Assembly: GCF_051297175.1 (NCBI RefSeq)
Contig: NZ_JBINNY010000001.1
Span: forward strand, 3,782,001 to 3,846,000
Length of the DNA: 64,000 bases
From: Dryocola sp051297175
Lineage (GTDB): Bacteria > Pseudomonadota > Gammaproteobacteria > Enterobacterales > Enterobacteriaceae
Direction of reading: 5' to 3'
The notes under the pieces were generated by a model that saw only the letters and a list, made by a program, of their open reading frames with translations, ran no database searches and had not been told where the DNA came from. Shown here piece after piece: positions 1-8,435 of the stretch. The translations under genes and the position numbers were made by a program. Position 1 is the stretch's first letter. Every line of letters starts with the position of its first letter.

Positions 1-377
1 ACGCTGCCCGGCTCGGGCTTAAGGTGCGGCGGATTGGTTTCCAGCTCGCCGTACATCGGGTAAACGTCGTCGACCGCCTTCACGCTTGCCAGCTGCGGCG
101 TGTCGCCCGCAAAGGTCATCGTCGCGAAGGTGAGCTGTTTACCGACCTTCAGGCCGTCTTTTCGCGCCTGCTCAAGCCATTCTTCCGGCACGGCGCGCGC
201 GCTGCGCAGCGCCCGGTCGCCCGCCATAAAGTCGCGGCTTTGTTGATTTAGCCCCTGCTCCATGCGGTCGCTGATGTTGCCGAGCGCCAGCACGCAGGCT
301 ACCGCGAGGCTCAGCGCCAGCCAGACGATCAGCAGCGAGGGCGAGCGCCATTCGCGCCAGAACCAGCGGGCAATCAT
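1..377 (-). CDS. ybbP: YbbP, ABC transporter permease (N-terminal part, cut by window edge)
   Basis: This is the first ~125 residues of the large inner-membrane permease that partners the ATPase YbbA. The visible part starts MIARWFWREWRSPSLL and continues into a hydrophobic first membrane segment (LLIVWLALSLAVACVLAL), then a periplasmic stretch (NISDRMEQGLNQQSRDF) typical of FtsX/MacB-type permeases. Its ATG overlaps the ybbA stop in an ATGA junction, so the two are translationally coupled. In E. coli the full protein is about 800 residues. The substrate is not established; the YbbAP pair is usually discussed as a lipid or lipoprotein-type exporter. The rest of the gene lies to the left of the window. 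Confidence 0.9.
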   Translation of the reverse strand, partial: MIARWFWREWRSPSLLIVWLALSLAVACVLALGNISDRMEQGLNQQSRDFMAGDRALRSARAVPEEWLEQARKDGLKVGKQLTFATMTFAGDTPQLASVKAVDDVYPMYGELETNPPHLKPEPGS

Positions 378-1060
378 GCTTCCTCCCACAGCTTACCTTC
401 ACGCAGGCGCAGGCGGCGGTCGCAGCGGGCGGCCAGCTGTTCGTCGTGGGTGACGAGGATAAGCGTGGTGGCGAAATCGCGGTTAAGGGAAAAGAGGAGA
501 TCGGCGATGCGGTCGCCGGTTTGCCTGTCGAGGTTGCCGGTTGGCTCGTCGGCAAACAGCACGCCGGGCCGCCCGTTGAAGGCGCGCGCCAGGGCAACGC
601 GCTGCTGCTCGCCGCCGGAAAGCTGCGCCGGGAGGTGATCCAGACGCTTGCCCAGCCCGAGCTGTTCGAGCAGGGCTTTGGCCTGGGTGCGGCTCGCCGA
701 ATCATTTTCGCCGCGCAGCAGCGCCGGAAGCTCGACGTTTTCAAGCGCGTTTAAGGTGGGCACCAGCATGAACGACTGGAAGACAAAGCCGACGTTTTTG
801 GCGCGCAGCGCGGCCCGCGCCTCTTCGTCCATGCTGTGCAGCGGCTGTCCGCACAGGTGGACTTCGCCTTCGCTTCCGTCGTCCAGGCCTGCCAGAATCG
901 CCAGCAGCGTGGACTTGCCCGAACCGGACTCGCCGATGAGCGCGATGGTCTGGGCAGGTTTGACAACCAGCTCAACTCCGGTAAGGATGGAAAGCTCGTG
1001 TTCTCCCTGACCCACGGACTTACTAAGATGATGAACTTCAACAATGTTTTCCGCTGGCAT
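374..1060 (-). CDS. ybbA: YbbA, ABC transporter ATP-binding protein
   Basis: A 228-residue cytoplasmic ATPase of the LolD/MacB type, the same length as E. coli YbbA. It has Walker A GESGSGKST, Q-loop region VFQSFMLVPTLNALENV, signature LSGGEQQRVALARA, Walker B VLFADEPTGNLD and switch His in LVTHD. I chose the start MPAENIVEVHHL; a longer upstream frame exists but lies antisense to tesA and does not match the family. The 5' end overlaps the divergent tesA by 33 bp, and the 3' end overlaps ybbP by 4 bp. It presumably energises the YbbP permease. Confidence 0.95.
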   Translation of the reverse strand: MPAENIVEVHHLSKSVGQGEHELSILTGVELVVKPAQTIALIGESGSGKSTLLAILAGLDDGSEGEVHLCGQPLHSMDEEARAALRAKNVGFVFQSFMLVPTLNALENVELPALLRGENDSASRTQAKALLEQLGLGKRLDHLPAQLSGGEQQRVALARAFNGRPGVLFADEPTGNLDRQTGDRIADLLFSLNRDFATTLILVTHDEQLAARCDRRLRLREGKLWEEA

Positions 1061-1657
1061 TTGCCCTTCCTGTTTCTGGCTTTGATGACCTTCCGCGCCG
1101 TGGCTTCCGACACGCTGTTGATTCTGGGTGACAGCCTGAGCGCCGGGTATCGCATGTCTGCGACCGCCGCCTGGCCCGCGCTGCTGGATTCGAAGTGGCA
1201 GCAGCAAAATACAAAAGTGATTAACGCCAGCATCAGCGGCGACACCGCTCCGCAGGGGTTGTCCCGCCTGCCGGGGCTGCTGAAACAGCACCAGCCGCGC
1301 TGGGTTTTAATTGAGCTTGGCGGTAACGACGGCCTGCGCGGTTTCCAGCCGCAGGCGATAGAGAAAAGCCTGCGCCAGATTATCACCGACGTAAAGGCGG
1401 CAAACGCGCAGCCCCTGCTGATGCAAATACGGCTGCCTGCAAACTACGGTCGTCGGTATAATGAATCGTTTAGCGCTATTTATCCGCAGCTTGCTAAAGA
1501 GTTTGATATTCCTCTGCTGCCCTTTTTTATGGAGGAGGTCTATCTGAAACCGCAATGGATGCAGGATGACGGCATTCACCCAAACAGTGATGCCCAGCCC
1601 TTTATCGCCGACTGGATGGCGACCCGTCTGGCTCCTTTAGTTAACCACGACTCATGA
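1028..1657 (+). CDS. tesA: Multifunctional acyl-CoA thioesterase I / protease I / lysophospholipase L1
   Basis: A 209-residue periplasmic SGNH hydrolase that cleaves acyl thioesters, lysophospholipids and some peptide esters. It has an N-terminal signal peptide (MMNFNNVFRWHLPFLFLALM then FRAVAS/D). The SGNH blocks are GDSLSAGYRM (nucleophile Ser), SISGDT (Gly), ELGGNDGLRG (Asn) and DDGIHPN (catalytic Asp/His). Sequence and length match E. coli TesA nearly end to end. It is divergent from ybbA with overlapping 5' ends, an arrangement also present in E. coli, so the two promoters must lie inside each other's coding or leader regions. Confidence 0.97.
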   Translation: MMNFNNVFRWHLPFLFLALMTFRAVASDTLLILGDSLSAGYRMSATAAWPALLDSKWQQQNTKVINASISGDTAPQGLSRLPGLLKQHQPRWVLIELGGNDGLRGFQPQAIEKSLRQIITDVKAANAQPLLMQIRLPANYGRRYNESFSAIYPQLAKEFDIPLLPFFMEEVYLKPQWMQDDGIHPNSDAQPFIADWMATRLAPLVNHDS

Positions 1658-1685
1658 ATGAACGGGGCACCCCTCGGGTAAAGTT

Positions 1686-2456
1686 ATGCAAAAATCTATC
1701 TTAATTACAGGCTGTTCCAGCGGTATCGGTCTGGCATCCGCGCAGGCGCTGCACCGGCTGGGATACCGCATTCTGGCGGCCTGTCGTAAACCCGAAGACG
1801 TCGAACGCATGAACCAGGCCGGATTCACCGGCGTGCTGCTGGATCTGGACTCCCCGGAAAGCGTGGAGCGCGCGGCGGCGGAAGTCATCCGGCTTACCGA
1901 CAATCGCCTGTATGGCCTGTTTAACAACGGCGGCTACGGCGTGTACGGCCCGCTGCAAAGCCTTTCCCGCGAGCAGATGGAACAGCAGTTTTCTACCAAC
2001 GTTTTCGGCGCGCACCAGCTCACCATGCTGCTGCTTCCCGCCATGCTGCCGCACCGTGAAGGGCGTATCGTAATGACCAGCTCTGTGATGGGGCTAATCG
2101 CCACGCCGGGGCGCGGTGCCTACGCCGCCAGCAAATACGCGCTGGAGGCCTGGTCCGACACGCTACGCATGGAGCTGCACCATAGCGGCATTAAGGTAAG
2201 TTTGATCGAGCCAGGCCCGATTCGCACCCAGTTTACCGAAAACGTTAACCAGACCCGAGCTGACCAGCCCGTCGAAAACCCCGGCATCGCCGCGCGCTTT
2301 ACGCTCGGGCCGGAGGCGGTGGTGGAAAAAGTGCGCCATGCTTTTGACAGCCCGAAGCCAAAATTACGCTATCCGGTGACCCTCGTCGCCCACGCCATGA
2401 CGTGGTTACGCCGCCTGCTGCCTGGCGCGCTGCTGGATAAAATTTTACGTGGTTGA
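1686..2456 (+). CDS. ybbO: SDR-family oxidoreductase YbbO (aldehyde reductase)
   Basis: A 256-residue classical short-chain dehydrogenase/reductase. The Rossmann nucleotide motif TGCSSGIG is near residue 8, NNGGYGVYG corresponds to the NNAG block, a Ser precedes the catalytic Y-x3-K (YAASK, ~154), and a PG motif follows (IEPGPI). In E. coli YbbO is an NADP-dependent reductase acting on aldehydes. It starts 28 bp after tesA on the same strand, which suggests cotranscription. Confidence 0.92.
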   Translation: MQKSILITGCSSGIGLASAQALHRLGYRILAACRKPEDVERMNQAGFTGVLLDLDSPESVERAAAEVIRLTDNRLYGLFNNGGYGVYGPLQSLSREQMEQQFSTNVFGAHQLTMLLLPAMLPHREGRIVMTSSVMGLIATPGRGAYAASKYALEAWSDTLRMELHHSGIKVSLIEPGPIRTQFTENVNQTRADQPVENPGIAARFTLGPEAVVEKVRHAFDSPKPKLRYPVTLVAHAMTWLRRLLPGALLDKILRG

Positions 2457-2514
2457 GTTGAAGCCTCGCCGCTTGCCCCCATGTAAAACCCAAATGCTTA
2501 ACAGAGAGTGACCT

Positions 2515-3369
2515 ATGTCCGCCCAATACATTATCGACATCAACGAAGCGAACCTGCACCAGACGCTGGAACAGTCCGTTACCACGCCAATCCTGTTTTA
2601 CTTCTGGTCGGCACGCAGCCAGCACTGCGAAGAGCTTACGCCGGTGCTGGACAGGCTTGCCGCGCAGTATCAGGGGCAATTTATCCTCGCGAAGGTGGAT
2701 TGCGATGCCGAGCAGATGGTCGCCTCCCAGTTCGGCCTGCGCAGCATCCCAACGGTTTACCTGTTCCAGAACGGCCAGCCGGTAGACGGCTTCCAGGGGC
2801 CGCAGCCGGAAGAGGCGATTCGCGCCCTGCTGGAAAAAGTGCTGCCGCGTGAAGAAGAGCTTAAGGCGCAGGAAGCCATGCTGCTGATGCAGGAAGGCAA
2901 GCACGCCGAGGCGCTGCCGCTGCTGAAGGACGCCTGGCAGCTTTCCAACCAGGCGAGCGAAATCGGCCTGCTGCTGGCGGAAGTGCAGATCGCCCTGAAC
3001 CGCAGCGACGACGCCGAAGCGGTTTTGAAAACCATTCCATTGCAGGACCAGGATACCCGTTATCAGGGGCTGGTCGCGCAGATCGATCTGCTCAAGCAGG
3101 CTGCTGATACTCCGGAGATCCAGCTGTTGCAGCAGCAGGTTGCGCAGGATCCTGACAACGCGCAGCTCGCAAGCCAGCTTGCGCTGCAGCTGCATCAGGT
3201 TGGCCGCAACGAAGAGGCGCTGGAGCTGCTGTATACCCATCTGAAAAAGGATCTCGGCGCGGCCGACGGCCAGGTGCGCAAGATGCTGATGGAGATCCTC
3301 GCAGCGCTCGGCACCGGGGATGCCCTGGCGTCTAAATATCGCCGCCAGATTTATTCTCTGCTGTACTAA
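2515..3369 (+). CDS. cnoX: Chaperedoxin CnoX (YbbN)
   Basis: A 284-residue cytoplasmic protein with an N-terminal thioredoxin fold (residues ~1-110) and C-terminal TPR-like helices (~115-284). The thioredoxin active site is degenerate: WSARSQHC keeps only the second Cys (SxxC), as in the E. coli protein, where it acts as a chlorine-activated holdase that hands clients to GroEL and DnaK rather than as a disulfide reductase. The cis-Pro region RSIPTVYLF is present. Start ATG follows an AGAGAGTGA ribosome site. It lies 58 bp after ybbO. Confidence 0.96.
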   Translation: MSAQYIIDINEANLHQTLEQSVTTPILFYFWSARSQHCEELTPVLDRLAAQYQGQFILAKVDCDAEQMVASQFGLRSIPTVYLFQNGQPVDGFQGPQPEEAIRALLEKVLPREEELKAQEAMLLMQEGKHAEALPLLKDAWQLSNQASEIGLLLAEVQIALNRSDDAEAVLKTIPLQDQDTRYQGLVAQIDLLKQAADTPEIQLLQQQVAQDPDNAQLASQLALQLHQVGRNEEALELLYTHLKKDLGAADGQVRKMLMEILAALGTGDALASKYRRQIYSLLY

Positions 3370-3380
3370 TTTGTCATTCG

Positions 3381-3455
3381 GTAGCGTCGGGTGGCGGCTT
3401 TCGCCTTACCCGACCTACAAATTCCCGGTACTTGCGCCTTGCCCGACCTACAAAA
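3381..3455. repeat. REP/BIME element
   Basis: The gap between cnoX and qmcA carries a palindromic REP unit (GTCGGGTGGCGG then GCCTTACCCGACCTAC) followed by a second partial copy (CGCCTTGCCCGACCTAC). Such elements recur in at least ten gaps of this window. Confidence 0.8.
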
Positions 3456-3575
3456 CCCCACCTTTCACGTCAAAAAACCTTATTTGCGGAAATAACCGAT
3501 ATCAAACACGGAAGAGACTGAATGTTTATGCTCTAGCGGTTAAACTAGCAGCAAACTAACAGGAGGTTATTTTTT

Positions 3576-4490
3576 ATGCTTATCGTTATTCCCGTACTTA
3601 TTCTCGTCGCGCTGATTATCGTCGGTGCCGGGGTAAAAATCGTGCCGCAGGGCTACCAATGGACCGTGGAGCGCTTTGGCCGTTACACCAAAACTCTGAT
3701 GCCGGGCTTAAGCCTCGTGGTGCCGTTTATGGACCGCATAGGCCGCAAAATCAATATGATGGAGCAGGTGCTCGACATCCCTTCCCAGGAAGTTATTTCC
3801 AAAGATAACGCCAACGTCGCCATCGACGCGGTGTGCTTTATTCAGGTCGTCGACGCGCCGCGCGCCGCCTATGAAGTCAGCAACCTTGAGCTTGCGATCA
3901 TCAACCTGACCATGACCAACATCCGTACCGTGCTGGGGTCTATGGAACTCGACGAAATGCTCTCCCAGCGCGACAACATCAACACGCGCCTGCTGCATAT
4001 CGTGGATGAAGCAACCAATCCGTGGGGCATCAAAATCACCCGTATCGAGATCCGCGACGTGCGCCCGCCGGCGGAACTGATTGACGCCATGAACGCGCAG
4101 ATGAAAGCGGAGCGTACCAAGCGTGCCTATATCCTTGAAGCAGAAGGGATTCGCCAGGCAGAAATCGTTAAGGCCGAAGGTGACAAGCAGTCGAAGATCC
4201 TGAAAGCGGAAGGCGAGCGCCAGTCGGCGTTCCTGCAGGCGGAAGCGCGTGAACGTAGCGCCGAAGCGGAAGCTCGCGCCACGCAGATGGTTTCCGAAGC
4301 TATCGCCAAAGGGGATATCCAGGCGATTAACTACTTCGTCGCGCAGAAATATACCGACGCGCTGCAGCACATTGGCTCGTCCAATAACAGCAAAGTGGTG
4401 ATGATGCCGCTGGATGCCACCAGCCTGATGGGCTCGATTGCCGGTATCAGCGAACTTATCGCCCAAAGCGGCACCGAGCGTAAAAGATGA
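3576..4490 (+). CDS. qmcA: QmcA, SPFH/band-7 membrane protease-associated protein
   Basis: A 304-residue inner-membrane protein of the stomatin/prohibitin (SPFH) family. One N-terminal membrane segment (residues 1-20, IVIPVLILVALIIVGAGV) is followed by the band-7 domain (~22-180) and a charged coiled coil made of repeated EAEGIRQAEIVKAEG-type heptads (~185-245). In E. coli QmcA acts as a multicopy suppressor of htpX/ftsH loss. It overlaps ybbJ by 4 bp. A clear AGGAGG ribosome site lies just upstream. Confidence 0.95.
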   Translation: MLIVIPVLILVALIIVGAGVKIVPQGYQWTVERFGRYTKTLMPGLSLVVPFMDRIGRKINMMEQVLDIPSQEVISKDNANVAIDAVCFIQVVDAPRAAYEVSNLELAIINLTMTNIRTVLGSMELDEMLSQRDNINTRLLHIVDEATNPWGIKITRIEIRDVRPPAELIDAMNAQMKAERTKRAYILEAEGIRQAEIVKAEGDKQSKILKAEGERQSAFLQAEARERSAEAEARATQMVSEAIAKGDIQAINYFVAQKYTDALQHIGSSNNSKVVMMPLDATSLMGSIAGISELIAQSGTERKR

Positions 4491-4933
4491 TTGCCCTTCT
4501 GCTTACCCATCCGCACGTCTTCTGGCTTACGCTTGGCGGCCTGCTGCTGGCGGCAGAAATGCTCGGCGCAAGCGGCTATTTGCTGTGGAGCGGCGTGGCG
4601 GCGGTAGTGACCGGGCTGCTGGTCTGGATCCTGCCGCTGGGCTGGGAGCTGCAGGGCGTTTGCTTCGCCGTGTTAACTCTCGTCGCGGCTTTTCTGTGGT
4701 GGCGCTGGCTTTCCACGCGCAGGCAGCAGGAGCCGGGTGAAGTGCTTAACCAGCGCGGCCATCAGCTGGTTGGCCGCCGTTTACGGCTGGAAACCGCTTT
4801 AGTCAACGGGCGCGGGCATATCCGCGTTGCCGATAGCTCGTGGCCGGTCATGGCAGACAGCGATTTGGCCGCAGGCACCGAGGTAGTGGTGCTCGCAGTT
4901 GAAGGGATCACGCTGAAAATCAAGGCGCTTTAA
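4487..4933 (+). CDS. ybbJ: YbbJ, NfeD-like inner-membrane protein
   Basis: A 148-residue NfeD-family protein with about three N-terminal membrane helices (residues ~5-75) and a soluble OB-fold C-terminal domain (~85-148: LVGRRLRLETALVNGRGHIRV). NfeD proteins are standard operon partners of SPFH proteins, and here the start codon overlaps the qmcA stop (ATGA), so coupling to QmcA is expected. The biochemical role is unknown. Confidence 0.92.
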   Translation: MIALLLTHPHVFWLTLGGLLLAAEMLGASGYLLWSGVAAVVTGLLVWILPLGWELQGVCFAVLTLVAAFLWWRWLSTRRQQEPGEVLNQRGHQLVGRRLRLETALVNGRGHIRVADSSWPVMADSDLAAGTEVVVLAVEGITLKIKAL

Positions 4934-4935
4934 GG

Positions 4936-4978
4936 CGATTTCGTCGGATGTCGCTGCGCTAATCCGACCTACAAAACC
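4936..4978. repeat. REP element
   Basis: A single inverted repeat (TCGTCGGATGTCGC / GCGCTAATCCGACCTAC) fills the convergent gap between ybbJ and cueR, where it may also help end transcription. Confidence 0.7.
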
Positions 4979-4985
4979 ATGACCA

Positions 4986-5387
4986 TTACTGGCGATGACA
5001 GCAGCCGGAGAGATTGTCGATAATCGGACAGTCGGCACCGTCGTCGCCGGGACAGGATTCCGCCAGCGCAAGCAGCTGCTGACGCATCGCCTGCAGTTCG
5101 CCGATGTGCTTTTCAATGTCGGCCACTTTTTGCAGGGTGCGGGTTTTGACATCGGCGCTGTGGCGAGCCGGGTCGTTAAACAAATTCACCAGCTCGCGAC
5201 ACTCTTCCAGGTTAAACCCTACCTGACGCGCCTGGCGCAGCAGGGTCAGCTCATCAAGATGCTTTTGCGTATAGGTCCGGTAGCCGTTATCCGAGCGAAA
5301 CGGTGCGGTCACCAGCCCCTTCTCTTCGTAAAAACGAATCGCTTTGCTGGTCAAGCCGGTCTTTTTCGCCACGTCGCTGATATTCAC
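4986..5387 (-). CDS. cueR: Cu(I)-responsive MerR-family regulator CueR
   Basis: A 133-residue transcription factor that senses cytoplasmic Cu(I)/Ag(I) and activates copA (and cueO elsewhere). The N-terminal MerR winged helix (MNISDVAKKTGLTSKAIRFYEEKGL) is followed by the dimerisation helix and the metal loop SCPGDDGADC, with the two cysteines of the linear two-coordinate Cu(I) site (C112 and C120 by E. coli numbering). The C-terminus GCCHRQ is also conserved. It is divergent from copA, which its product controls. Confidence 0.97.
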   Translation of the reverse strand: MNISDVAKKTGLTSKAIRFYEEKGLVTAPFRSDNGYRTYTQKHLDELTLLRQARQVGFNLEECRELVNLFNDPARHSADVKTRTLQKVADIEKHIGELQAMRQQLLALAESCPGDDGADCPIIDNLSGCCHRQ

Positions 5388-5396
5388 TTTTCCCCC

Positions 5397-5427
5397 TTGA
5401 CCTTCCCCTTGATGGAAGGTTTAACCT
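5397..5427 (+). promoter_or_regulatory. copA promoter with CueR box
   Basis: A -35 TTGACC (5397-5402) and a -10 TAACCT (5422-5427) are separated by 19 bp instead of 17, the overlong spacer typical of MerR-family promoters. The spacer carries a dyad, ACCTTCC (5400-5406) and GGAAGGT (5414-5420), matching the known CueR box of E. coli copA. Confidence 0.92.
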
Positions 5428-5496
5428 TCATTACACGTCATCGGAAACAATTTCGATGGTCAATATTTAATCTCACGATCATACAGGAGTCTAATG

Positions 5497-8004
5497 ATGT
5501 CTCATATTATTGATCTTAACCTCGACGGCCTGACCTGCGGCCACTGCGTTAAGCGCGTCAAAGAAAGCCTTGAGCAGCGCAGCGACGTTGAGCAGGCGGA
5601 AGTGACGCAAACTCACGCCCGCGTAACGGGCAATGCCTCTGCCGATGCGTTAATTGAAACGGTCAAACAGGCAGGATACGACGCGGAAGTTGCCAGCCAC
5701 CCAAAGGCTAAACCGCTGACAGATGAGTCATCCATCCCGTCGGAAGCACTGACAGCGGTCTCCCCTACGCTTCCGGCAGCAACTGATGACGATGACAGCC
5801 AGCAGCTGTTGATTGACGGCATGAGCTGCGCCAGCTGTGTGACCCGGGTTCAAAGCGCTTTACAGAACGTTCCGGGGGTCAGTCAGGCACGGGTGAATCT
5901 CGCGGAGCGCAGCGCCCTGGTGATGGGTTCTGCCTCCGCCGAGTCTTTGATTAAGGCGGTCGAGCGCGTCGGGTACGGTGCTGAAGCGATCGAAGACGAC
6001 ATAAAACGCCGCGAGCGGCAGCAGGAAACGGCGAACGCCGCCGCCAGGCGCTTCCGCTGGCAGGCCATTGTTGCGCTGGCCGTGGGCATCCCGGTGATGA
6101 TCTGGGGCATGCTCGGTGACAACATGATGCTCACCGACGATAACCGCGCCATCTGGATGACCATCGGCGTGATAACCCTCGGCGTAATGGTCATCGCCGG
6201 CGGGCACTTCTACCGCAGCGCCTGGCGCAGCCTGATGAACCGCTCCGCAACCATGGATACGCTGGTCGCGCTGGGGACGGGAGCCGCCTGGCTGTATTCC
6301 ATTACTGTGAACATCTGGCCACAGCACTTCCCGATGGAAGCACGCCATCTCTATTACGAAGCCAGCGCGATGATTATCGGCCTGATTAACCTCGGGCATA
6401 TGCTGGAGCAGCGCGCCCGCCAGCGTTCCTCCAAAGCGCTGGAACGCCTGCTGGATTTAACCCCGCCGACCGCCCGCGTGGTCACCGATGAAGGCGAGAA
6501 ATCCATCCCGCTGGCGGAAGTCACCGCGGGCATGACGCTGCGCCTGACCACCGGCGACCGCGTACCCGTCGACGGCGAAATCACCCAGGGCGAGGCCTGG
6601 TTCGATGAGGCGATGCTGACCGGCGAACCGGTGCCGCAGCAAAAGGCCGACGGCGATGCGGTACACGCCGGGACGGTGGTGCAGGACGGCAGCGTTCTGT
6701 TCCGCGCCACGGCCATCGGCAGCCATACCACGCTGTCGCGCATTATTCGCATGGTGCGCCAGGCGCAGAGCAGCAAGCCGGAAATTGGGCAGCTTGCCGA
6801 TAAAATCTCGGCGATTTTTGTGCCGGTCGTGGTGCTGATTGCCCTGTTCAGCGCGGCGGTCTGGTACTTCGTCGGCCCTGCGCCACAGATCGTTTATACG
6901 CTGGTGATCGCCACCACCGTGCTGATTATCGCCTGCCCTTGTGCTTTGGGTCTTGCGACGCCGATGTCGATTATTTCCGGCGTAGGCCGCGCGGCAGAAT
7001 TTGGCGTGTTGGTGCGTGATGCGGATGCCCTTCAGCGCGCCAGCACGCTGGACACTATCGTGTTTGACAAAACGGGTACGCTGACCGAGGGCAAACCGCA
7101 GGTCGTGGCGGTAATAACCCAGGGTGAGATGGTGGAAAGCGAAGCCGTGACGCTGGCGGCGGCGCTGGAGCAAGGCTCAAGCCACCCGCTCGCTCGCGCT
7201 ATTTTAGAAAAAGCCGGCGAGGTTCAGCTTCCACAGGTGAGCGCGTTCCGCACGCTGCGCGGGCTTGGCGTTAGCGGCGAAGCGCAGGGGCATCAGCTCC
7301 TGCTCGGCAACAAAGCGCTGCTTGATGAGCAGGGCGTGGATACGCAGCCGCTGGCCGCTGACATTGAAGCGCAGGCAAGCCTTGGCTCGACGCCGGTGCT
7401 GCTGGCGGTTGACGGCAGGCTGGTTGCCCTGTTCGCTATCCGCGACCCGCTGCGGGCGGACAGCGTAAGCGCGCTTCAGCGCCTGCACCGCAACGGCTAC
7501 CGTCTGGTGATGCTGACCGGGGATAACCCAACCACCGCGAACGCCATCGCCAAAGAGGCGGGCATCGACGAGGTGATTGCCGGGGTGCTGCCGGACGGCA
7601 AGGCCGAAGCGATTAAAAAGCTCCAGCAGCAGGGGCGCCAGGTGGCGATGGTCGGCGACGGTATCAACGACGCTCCGGCGCTGGCCCAGGCGGAAGTAGG
7701 CATCGCGATGGGCGGCGGCAGCGACGTCGCTATCGAAACCGCGGCGATTACGCTGATGCGCCATAGCCTGGTCGGCGTGGCGGACGCGCTGGCGATATCC
7801 AAAGCGACGCTCAGAAACATGAAACAGAACCTGATGGGGGCTTTTGTTTATAACTCGCTGGGCATTCCAATTGCCGCAGGCGTGCTCTACCCGCTGACCG
7901 GCACGCTGCTTAACCCGGTCGTCGCCGGAGCGGCGATGGCGCTGTCGTCCATTACCGTGGTGAGCAACGCCAACCGTCTGCTGCGCTTTAAGCCTAAGGA
8001 CTGA
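5497..8004 (+). CDS. copA: Copper-exporting P1B-type ATPase CopA
   Basis: An inner-membrane Cu(I)/Ag(I) efflux ATPase of 835 residues. Two N-terminal heavy-metal domains carry GLTCGHC (~12) and GMSCASC (~109). Later come the membrane metal site CPC (IACPCALGLATP), the phosphorylation motif DKTGTLT, the SHP motif (GSSHPLAR), and the hinge GDGINDAPALAQ. I chose the second of two adjacent ATGs (MSHIIDLNLDG), which aligns with E. coli CopA and gives a 7-nt spacing from GGAG; the first is at 5494. CueR regulates it through the promoter just upstream. Confidence 0.96.
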   Translation: MSHIIDLNLDGLTCGHCVKRVKESLEQRSDVEQAEVTQTHARVTGNASADALIETVKQAGYDAEVASHPKAKPLTDESSIPSEALTAVSPTLPAATDDDDSQQLLIDGMSCASCVTRVQSALQNVPGVSQARVNLAERSALVMGSASAESLIKAVERVGYGAEAIEDDIKRRERQQETANAAARRFRWQAIVALAVGIPVMIWGMLGDNMMLTDDNRAIWMTIGVITLGVMVIAGGHFYRSAWRSLMNRSATMDTLVALGTGAAWLYSITVNIWPQHFPMEARHLYYEASAMIIGLINLGHMLEQRARQRSSKALERLLDLTPPTARVVTDEGEKSIPLAEVTAGMTLRLTTGDRVPVDGEITQGEAWFDEAMLTGEPVPQQKADGDAVHAGTVVQDGSVLFRATAIGSHTTLSRIIRMVRQAQSSKPEIGQLADKISAIFVPVVVLIALFSAAVWYFVGPAPQIVYTLVIATTVLIIACPCALGLATPMSIISGVGRAAEFGVLVRDADALQRASTLDTIVFDKTGTLTEGKPQVVAVITQGEMVESEAVTLAAALEQGSSHPLARAILEKAGEVQLPQVSAFRTLRGLGVSGEAQGHQLLLGNKALLDEQGVDTQPLAADIEAQASLGSTPVLLAVDGRLVALFAIRDPLRADSVSALQRLHRNGYRLVMLTGDNPTTANAIAKEAGIDEVIAGVLPDGKAEAIKKLQQQGRQVAMVGDGINDAPALAQAEVGIAMGGGSDVAIETAAITLMRHSLVGVADALAISKATLRNMKQNLMGAFVYNSLGIPIAAGVLYPLTGTLLNPVVAGAAMALSSITVVSNANRLLRFKPKD

Positions 8005-8042
8005 GTGTCAGATGGCGCTACGCTTATCTGACCTACGGTTTA

Positions 8043-8362
8043 GATGCGTTTGTCGGGTGGCGCTGGCGCTTACCCGAACTACAGCACTGACCGACGGTTG
8101 GGATGCGTTTGTCGGATGGCGCTGGCGCTTACCCGAACTACAGCACTGACCGACGGTTGGGATGCGTTTGTCGGGTGGCCCTGGCGCTTACCCGAACTAC
8201 AGCACTGACCGACGGTTGGGATGCGTTTGTCGGGTGGCCCTGGCGCTTACCCGAACTACAGCACTGACCGACGGTTGGGATGCGTTTGTCGGGTGGCCCT
8301 GGCGCTTACCCGACCTACGGTCTTGTAGGGCGGATAAGCGCAGCGCCATCCGCCGCAATACA
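8043..8362. repeat. 59-bp tandem array of REP-like palindromes
   Basis: Five head-to-tail copies of a unit starting GATGCGTTTGTCGG begin at 8043, 8102, 8161, 8220 and 8279, each exactly 59 bp apart. Each unit holds one REP-type inverted repeat (GTCGGGTGGC / GCTTACCCGAAC) plus the linker ACAGCACTGACCGACGG. Copies differ by single bases (TGGCGCTGG or TGGCCCTGG; one copy has CGGATGG). A REP in the other orientation (GTAGGGCGGATAAGCGCAGC, 8324-8362) closes the array. The region from 8005 to 8435 holds no gene. Confidence 0.93.
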
Positions 8363-8435
8363 TTCACCTGACGCGTAAATTTGCACCTTCCCCCTCGCGG
8401 CGGTAGCATGGCTTTTTAGCCAGGGAATCTGCTAT

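Noticed and set aside
8043..8337. 59-bp periodic array considered as a CRISPR
   Set aside because: Whole units including the linker are repeated, so there are no unique spacers; each unit contains a REP palindrome, and no cas genes are nearby.
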